NCBI GenBank assembly: GCA_031399315.1 | Contig: JANNOS010000027.1 | Span: 1 to 27,260, forward strand | From: Methylotenera_A sp031399315 | GTDB lineage: Bacteria; Pseudomonadota; Gammaproteobacteria; Burkholderiales; Methylophilaceae | DNA length: 27,260 bases | Direction: 5' to 3' | In this document: positions 22,106 to 27,260 of the stretch, piece by piece | Position numbering within the stretch: position 1 is the stretch's first letter | Layout: the number at the start of each line of letters is the position of its first letter | Translations under genes and position numbers: made by a program | Notes under the pieces: model-generated | Told to the model about the DNA's origin: nothing | Seen by the model: the letters and a program-made list of their open reading frames with translations, nothing else | Database searches by the model: none

Positions 22106-25084
22106 TTAAAACTTAAGTAATTTTTTAAGCTTCTTCTCAGCTTTTTCTTTAGCGGCATCTTCTGCAGATTTTGGTTCTTCTGCAGGCGGAGCAGGCTCAG
22201 TCGCTGTTGGCCCGGCATCAGCTCCCGCAGGCGCAGTTTCCGTAGCTTTTTTCTTACCTAACAAACCTTTCAATCCCTCTACTTTATCGCCACCAATGAG
22301 CTCTTTAACCGCAGCCCCTTTTTCGCCCCCTACTTTGTCTAATAGTTTTGATTGTGCCAGCGCTGTCCCAATAGCTGCGAAATCCATGCCGTATTTGGGG
22401 TCTGAGAATGTGCCTGTAATTTTGACTGGAATTGAAATACCACTTAACTCATCCAAATCTGCCCCACCTTGGCCTTTAAGCGATTTCACGATAGTTGGTT
22501 TTGCGAGGTAATTGATTTTTTCATTGCCTATATCAATGTCACCTTTGCTGTCACCTTTAGCGAGGCGTAATACAGGTGCTTTCATGGCTAAGTCTTCGTT
22601 ATGCGCTACACCGTTTTTAATATTAAACGTGGCGGTCAGCTCACTAAAATCAGTTTTTTTGCTTTTATCAGCCCCAGTTTCTTTTTTAAACATGTTCACT
22701 TTATTTTTAATTTCGCGAATACTGCCAGCAATATCTACGCCTTTAATCGCGCCATCAGCCAAGTTAAGTGAGGCATTGCCTAATAAAGCTTTTTTTAACG
22801 CGCCCACGCTATTACCTTGTGTCGTTACGTCGATATTCACAGTACCTGTGCCTGATAACATATCGTTATTAATCGCATCTACCATCAGCGGTCCAACCGA
22901 TACATTTTTCATGCTTTGTTTGAATGCAATGCTGGGCGTGGCGCGCGCGTCTACCTTAAGTGTTCCGCTCATGCTACCTTGATATAAATTAGCGGAAAAG
23001 GGTGAAAGTGTGGCAACACCATCATTTGCTTTTAAGCCTAAGTTTACATTTTCCGTTTTAACATTGGCGAGTTTCAGCCAACCAATTTTGGCTTCGCCCG
23101 TTGCGTTCAACTTTTTTAGCGCGCTCAAATCAATTGGCGTATCACCAGTATTTTTGGTGTCAGAACTATTTTTGGTAATGTACTTATCAGCATCCAACTT
23201 ATCTATAGAAACATTAAAATTGAAGGCAGGATTTGAAAATTGGCTAATGCCAAAATTGGCTTTAATCTGACTATCATCCACTTTAGCTTCTAGTGGGTTG
23301 ATTTGTAACTTTTGACCATCAGCCTTAAGGTTAATGTTGATATTCGAAGCTTTGGTTTTACCATATGTTAAGTGACCAATGCGAATGCTACCATCCGCAT
23401 TAAGCGCCTTAAGGGCACTTAAATCGAGAGGTTTACTGCTGGTTTCATTTTGAGTAGCTGGTGCAGCAACAACGTATTTATCAACATTCACCTGATCAAT
23501 GTCTAGGTCAAAGGTGTAAAGTGGCTTGGCAAAGTTGCTAATGCCCACACTTCCTTTAATTTGGCTATCGTCTACTTTCACGTTTAAGCCATTGAGTGCT
23601 AATTTTTCGCCATCGGCTTTTATGCCGACATTTAAACCTGAAACGCGGTATTTGTCATAAACTAGGCTGCCAATATTAAGCTTGCCGTCTAGCGTCATAT
23701 TTTTTAATGCGCTTAAATCAGCTGGTTTGCTACTTGATTTTGCAGTTGTAGCTGGTTTGTTGTTAGAGGTGCCAAGTAGCTTATTTAAATCTAATTTATC
23801 TGCGTTTAAATTGAATTTAATGTTTTGTTTTTTAAATCCAGACACATCAATATCGCCAGTGAGTTTGGTTTCAGCAAGGTTTAAGCTAAATTTGCTATTG
23901 GCGAGTTCTTTTTTAATGTCGGTATGCGCACCCAAGTTAAACGTGCCTTTTAAGCCGCCATTTGGCAAATTCGGGTCTTTAATATCTAAATTACCAGCCA
24001 ATTTTGGTATGTCAAAAATTAAGCTCTCAATGTTGCCACTAAATGGTGATGAAAATGTGCCAGTGACTGTGCGTTTGCCTTGTACCATCGCTAAATCACC
24101 CGTAATGCCACTGCTCTGTAGGGCTTTTGGTGAGCCTTTCATGTCAGCAAGTACCATATTGGCTTTTAGTGTGTCGCCAGACTTATCTTGTGCAATACTT
24201 AATGTTACTTTTTTACTAGAAACTTCATCTTTTTCAACAATCAATTCAGGCGCGCTTAAATCGATGGATTGTTTAACGCCATCAAAGTTACCAGAAGCAA
24301 CAATCTTTAAGCTATCTACTAAAAACTCCATTACCTCAGGTTTAGCATCGACATCACCACTGGCTTTAATATCCATGCCCTTGCCATTAAGCATATCACC
24401 AGTAATGTGGCTATCTAAGCCTGTTACTTTAAAGTGCTTGGTTTTAGGGTCTACTAAAAAGTTACCTTTAATATTGGCGTTTGCGGCCACAGCTGGCTGG
24501 TTGGCAGTTACGCTGAAATCAGTCTCTAAATCAACAGGCTCGGCTAAAGCAATGTGACCGGATTTCATATTAAATTTTGATATACTGTATTTTGCACCAG
24601 TGGTTTCGTCGCTATAAGCCGCTTCGGAGTTTGTGATATGGATGCCCTGCACGTCAAATTTAATCTCTTGTGACTCTTCTTCATCTTTACTGATTAAGTC
24701 GTCAAAGTTAAACGTTCCATCTTTGTTTTTAATCACATTGGCTTTTGCACCATCGACATAAATGGTGTCGACTACCAATTCTTTTCTGAGGAGCGGCATA
24801 ACAGCTAGCGCTACTTTAACGCTATTGACTGAGGCAAATTCTTTGTCTGACTTGTGTTCTGAAATAGACAGTTTGCCAAGATCAGCACCTATTTTTGGCC
24901 AATAGCTCAGTTTGATGTCGCCATCAATGTGGAGAGTGCGTTCTTTTTTATCTTTGACGAGTTTAATAACCTCATCTTTGTAATCGTTTGGATTAAAAGT
25001 AGCGGCAAAATAAGCCACAATTAGTAGCACCACTAAAATTATGCCGCCTATGCCATATAAGCTATATCTGAGTAAATTTTTCAT
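22106..25084 (-). CDS. AsmA-family envelope protein with three tandem internal repeats
   Basis: This 992-residue protein is anchored in the inner membrane by residues 8-29 and is otherwise periplasmic. The N-terminus has the AsmA signature FNPNDYKDEVIKLVKDK, then LHIDGDIKLSYWPKIG; the C-terminal third resembles AsmA_2. AsmA-like proteins belong to the TamB/YhdP superfamily of long beta-groove proteins involved in lipid transport and outer-membrane homeostasis. Three repeats of about 97 residues start near 455, 551 and 651, each opening with PxDLSALKxLxxxG and followed by VDDSQIK in the first two. The tail is low-complexity Ala/Pro/Glu then Lys-rich. AAAAAGGTG precedes ATG 25084. It lies 34 bp after uppP and 6 bp before mutY. 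Confidence 0.88.
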   Translation of the reverse strand: MKNLLRYSLYGIGGIILVVLLIVAYFAATFNPNDYKDEVIKLVKDKKERTLHIDGDIKLSYWPKIGADLGKLSISEHKSDKEFASVNSVKVALAVMPLLRKELVVDTIYVDGAKANVIKNKDGTFNFDDLISKDEEESQEIKFDVQGIHITNSEAAYSDETTGAKYSISKFNMKSGHIALAEPVDLETDFSVTANQPAVAANANIKGNFLVDPKTKHFKVTGLDSHITGDMLNGKGMDIKASGDVDAKPEVMEFLVDSLKIVASGNFDGVKQSIDLSAPELIVEKDEVSSKKVTLSIAQDKSGDTLKANMVLADMKGSPKALQSSGITGDLAMVQGKRTVTGTFSSPFSGNIESLIFDIPKLAGNLDIKDPNLPNGGLKGTFNLGAHTDIKKELANSKFSLNLAETKLTGDIDVSGFKKQNIKFNLNADKLDLNKLLGTSNNKPATTAKSSSKPADLSALKNMTLDGKLNIGSLVYDKYRVSGLNVGIKADGEKLALNGLNVKVDDSQIKGSVGISNFAKPLYTFDLDIDQVNVDKYVVAAPATQNETSSKPLDLSALKALNADGSIRIGHLTYGKTKASNININLKADGQKLQINPLEAKVDDSQIKANFGISQFSNPAFNFNVSIDKLDADKYITKNSSDTKNTGDTPIDLSALKKLNATGEAKIGWLKLANVKTENVNLGLKANDGVATLSPFSANLYQGSMSGTLKVDARATPSIAFKQSMKNVSVGPLMVDAINNDMLSGTGTVNIDVTTQGNSVGALKKALLGNASLNLADGAIKGVDIAGSIREIKNKVNMFKKETGADKSKKTDFSELTATFNIKNGVAHNEDLAMKAPVLRLAKGDSKGDIDIGNEKINYLAKPTIVKSLKGQGGADLDELSGISIPVKITGTFSDPKYGMDFAAIGTALAQSKLLDKVGGEKGAAVKELIGGDKVEGLKGLLGKKKATETAPAGADAGPTATEPAPPAEEPKSAEDAAKEKAEKKLKKLLKF

Positions 25085-25118
25085 TTTTTTACACCTTTTT
25101 AAGGTTAATTATTTAATA

Positions 25119-25946
25119 CTAATTTACGGTCCAATTTACTAATCCAGTATATGCTGTTATTAACACAATCAACCCAAATGCAATGCGATACCATGCAAAA
25201 ATGGTAAAGTCGTGATTACTGACATATTTGATAAGTGCGCGCACTGCAATCATGGCGCTGATAAACGCGAATATAAACCCCATCGCCCATATGCCCAAAT
25301 CATCAGCACTTAACAAAGCACGATCTTTGTACATAGAGTAAATAGAGGCAATACCTAGTGTTGGGACAGCGAGAAAGAAAGAAAATTCCGCTGCAGCTTT
25401 ACGCGAAAGCCCAAAAAATAGCCCCCCAATAATGGTAGAACCAGAACGCGACATACCAGGAATCAACGCCACCGCTTGCGCAAGGCCAAGCTTCAAGGCA
25501 TCAACTGGGCGAATGTCGTCAACTGTTTCGATAGTAATCGCGTGGTTACGTTTTTCAGCCCATAAAATAATAAAAGCGCCAACAATAAACGCAATCGCAA
25601 CGGGAACAGGTTTAAATAAGTGTGCTTTGATGGTATCGCCAAACGCTAATCCAAGAATAGCTAATGGAAGAAAAGCGATGGCTAAATTAATGATTAAGCG
25701 ATTAGCAAGCGGGTCTCGGCCAATGCCAGCAAAAGTGCGCACAAAACGTATACGATATTCCCACACTACTGCCAAAATTGCGCCTAGTTGAATCGCAATT
25801 TCAAAAAGGCTACGTTTGTCATGATCCAAAAAGCCGAGCAAGTCACCTGCCAAAATCAGATGCCCTGTGCTAGAGATAGGCAAGAACTCAGTTGCGCCTT
25901 CAACAATGCCTAAAATAGCCGCTTTAAGTAAAAGTACAAAGTCCAT
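25119..25946 (-). CDS. uppP: Undecaprenyl-diphosphatase
   Basis: This 275-residue polytopic inner-membrane enzyme dephosphorylates undecaprenyl pyrophosphate to recycle the lipid carrier for peptidoglycan and surface glycans; overexpression is known to give bacitracin resistance. The active-site motif EGATEFLPISSTGHL is at 16-30, with Glu16, Glu20, Ser26 and His29. The second motif PGMSRSGSTI, with the essential Arg, is central. About eight hydrophobic helices are present. The start is ATG 25946; no strong Shine-Dalgarno sequence is seen. It is first in the uppP-asmA-mutY gene run. Confidence 0.96.
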   Translation of the reverse strand: MDFVLLLKAAILGIVEGATEFLPISSTGHLILAGDLLGFLDHDKRSLFEIAIQLGAILAVVWEYRIRFVRTFAGIGRDPLANRLIINLAIAFLPLAILGLAFGDTIKAHLFKPVPVAIAFIVGAFIILWAEKRNHAITIETVDDIRPVDALKLGLAQAVALIPGMSRSGSTIIGGLFFGLSRKAAAEFSFFLAVPTLGIASIYSMYKDRALLSADDLGIWAMGFIFAFISAMIAVRALIKYVSNHDFTIFAWYRIAFGLIVLITAYTGLVNWTVN

Positions 25947-25995
25947 AAACTATTCTAACAAAAATTAGGGTACAAAATTGTCTAAAACCCAAAAA

Positions 25996-26018
25996 CAAAA
26001 AAGGGGCAGCACGCCCCT
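25996..26018 (-). terminator. Rho-independent terminator after the YidB-like gene
   Basis: On the minus strand AGGGGC (26018-26013) and GCCCCT (26007-26002) form a six-bp GC-rich stem with a five-base loop, followed by a run of T. It lies 16 bp after the YidB-like gene's stop codon and before uppP, so it separates the two transcription units. Confidence 0.88.
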
Positions 26019-26034
26019 GATGTGTAGGTGAAAA

Positions 26035-26424
26035 TTATTTCAGCATGCCCAATACAGTAGAGAGCAAGTTACCAGAGTCGTTGGTGACTTCACCATCAGG
26101 TGTTAATTTATCTACAACGGTTGGCAGGTGCTCAGCAATTTGTGCGCTTAATGTTTCTGGTGAAATGCCAAACTTAGCTGCCATTTCTGCAATTTGGCCG
26201 TTACCCAACACGCTAGCAATTTGATCTGCAGAAATAGGCATATTCTCACCCTTGCCCACCCAAGAAGCCGCAGCATCAGCTAAACCGCCTTCTTTAAATT
26301 TATCTAAAACGCCGCTTAAACCACCGTTTTGATTAAACATTTCCAAAGCCACTTGTGCCATTGCACCTTTATCGCCCATTACTTTACCTAAAACCGCACC
26401 TGCAATGTTGTCAAACAAACCCAT
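26035..26424 (-). CDS. YidB-like (DUF937) protein
   Basis: This 129-residue protein starts with MGLFDNIAGAVLGKVMGD and is rich in Gly, Ala and small helices. The pairing of VGKGENMPISADQIASVLG with MAAKFGISPETLSAQIAEHLPTVVDKLTPDGEV is characteristic of the YidB/DUF937 family. Family function is not established; members are soluble small proteins often seen near envelope or DNA-related genes. The start ATG 26424 follows AAGGGG. It lies 37 bp downstream of the pseudouridine synthase gene, so the two may be co-transcribed, and it is closed by a terminator. Confidence 0.88.
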   Translation of the reverse strand: MGLFDNIAGAVLGKVMGDKGAMAQVALEMFNQNGGLSGVLDKFKEGGLADAAASWVGKGENMPISADQIASVLGNGQIAEMAAKFGISPETLSAQIAEHLPTVVDKLTPDGEVTNDSGNLLSTVLGMLK

Positions 26425-26461
26425 TGTTGCCCCTTAGAAATTAAAAACAAATAATAAACAT

Positions 26462-27260
26462 TTAAAACCGTTCACCTGCACGCAAGTAACGCCACTGCCC
26501 TTGCGGAAGTTTACCTAAATTAACACTTCCAATCCGCACACGCTTTAAACCCACCACATGTAAGCCCACCATTTCGCACATGCGGCGAATTTGACGCTTT
26601 TTACCTTCGCGAAGTACAAAACGTAATTGATCTTCGTTTTGCCAGCTCACTTTGGCGGGTTTGAGTTTTTCACCATCTAAACTTAGGCCATGGTTTAAAC
26701 GCTGCAAATCAGCGTCAGATAATGTGCCTTCTACCCGCACCAAATACTCTTTTTCAACACTCGAATCTTCGCCGATTAAGTGGCGTGCAACACGGCCATC
26801 TTGAGTAAGCACTAACAAACCTGTTGAGTCAATATCTAAGCGGCCTGCAGGGGCAAGACCATGCAAAAACCCACGTTGAAACTCTTTGGGCTCATATAAA
26901 TCGGGGTCGTCCAACCATTCGTTATCGGGATGTACCAGCACAATCGCAGGTTGGTAGTCATCCTCTGCCTGTCCGCTGACATAGCCCACCGGCTTATGCA
27001 ACAAAATGGTGACTTGTTCTGCCTGCTGCTCATAGGCATAACCACTGATAATAATGTCGGCATCAGGCTTAATGCGAGTGCCTAGCGTGTCAATGATCAC
27101 GCCGTCTACCTTCACCCAGCCATTAATAATCCACTCATCCGCTTCGCGGCGCGAGCAAATGCCGCGCTCTGCCATCACTTTAGAAAGGCGAGGCTGTTCT
27201 ACATTGACGGGCGATGATTTGTAGGCTGCTTTTGCCGCAGCGCCATATTGCGGCGTTGCC
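26462..27260 (-). CDS. 23S rRNA pseudouridine synthase, RsuA/RluB/RluF family (5' end outside window)
   Basis: The frame is open to the right edge of the window, so the gene is 5'-incomplete. The codons before the GTG at 27178 encode PRLSKV, which continues directly into the S4 RNA-binding domain (MAERGICSRREADEWI). GTG 27178 is therefore unlikely to be the true start. The catalytic domain has HKPVGYVSG, then GRLDIDSTGLLVLT with the catalytic Asp, and EKEYLVRV. The segment KRQIRRMCEMVGLHV is closer to RluF (U2604 of 23S rRNA in E. coli) than to RluB or RsuA, but the specificity is a guess from memory. A basic or low-complexity N-terminal extension is likely. Confidence 0.88.
   Translation of the reverse strand, partial: ATPQYGAAAKAAYKSSPVNVEQPRLSKVMAERGICSRREADEWIINGWVKVDGVIIDTLGTRIKPDADIIISGYAYEQQAEQVTILLHKPVGYVSGQAEDDYQPAIVLVHPDNEWLDDPDLYEPKEFQRGFLHGLAPAGRLDIDSTGLLVLTQDGRVARHLIGEDSSVEKEYLVRVEGTLSDADLQRLNHGLSLDGEKLKPAKVSWQNEDQLRFVLREGKKRQIRRMCEMVGLHVVGLKRVRIGSVNLGKLPQGQWRYLRAGERF

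Noticed and set aside
23682..24557. A long plus-strand open frame (291 codons) antisense to the AsmA-family gene, with others at 22512-22982
   Set aside because: Its translation is a hydrophobic, Ser/Leu/Pro-rich mirror of the real gene's codon pattern, with no family features. The antisense AsmA protein is unambiguous.

Overview
The window looks like a chromosome segment of a betaproteobacterial methylotroph of the family Methylophilaceae, most like Methylotenera. The clues are a moderately AT-rich genome, a formaldehyde-activating-enzyme (Fae) homologue, a SoxH-like 'quinoprotein relay' metallo-hydrolase, and standard proteobacterial housekeeping genes (thiD-thiE-hemL, gltB-gltD, hemE, mutY, uppP). 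The genus is inferred from gene content and protein resemblance, not from a database search.

Left part (1-6447): the 3' end of a bacterial alpha-2-macroglobulin gene is followed by pbpC, the usual pairing of a periplasmic protease trap with a peptidoglycan synthase. Between them lie two related GC-rich hairpins. pbpC converges on a minus-strand, AT-rich cassette of two Gfo/Idh/MocA-type sugar dehydrogenases and a GT4 glycosyltransferase. The glycosyltransferase carries a run of nine G in its coding strand and may be phase-variable.

Middle part (6674-17294): a tRNA-Gly(CCC) leads into a compact thiD-thiE-hemL run. A convergent 78-codon gene of unknown function follows, with a near-perfect Fur box lying over its promoter. 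Divergent from it is gltB-gltD (NADPH glutamate synthase), then hemE behind an imperfect inverted repeat. A multi-stem palindromic element (17298-17433) separates hemE from a convergent cytochrome b561 gene.

Right part (17436-27260): the cytochrome b561 gene and the PQQ-associated metallo-hydrolase are divergent around an exact TGTGA-N6-TCACA Crp-type site. Then come DoxX, a GNAT acetyltransferase, the divergent Fae homologue, and a 76-codon unknown gene closed by a strong terminator. On the minus strand uppP, an AsmA-family envelope protein with three tandem internal repeats, and mutY form one apparent operon. A YidB-type protein and an RluF-like pseudouridine synthase (5' end outside the window) complete the segment.

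The window is mostly housekeeping. No phage, IS element, CRISPR array or defence island was seen. The least ordinary elements are the G9 tract, the Fae paralogue lacking the expected histidines, the Fur-controlled CxxC microprotein, and the intergenic palindromic elements.
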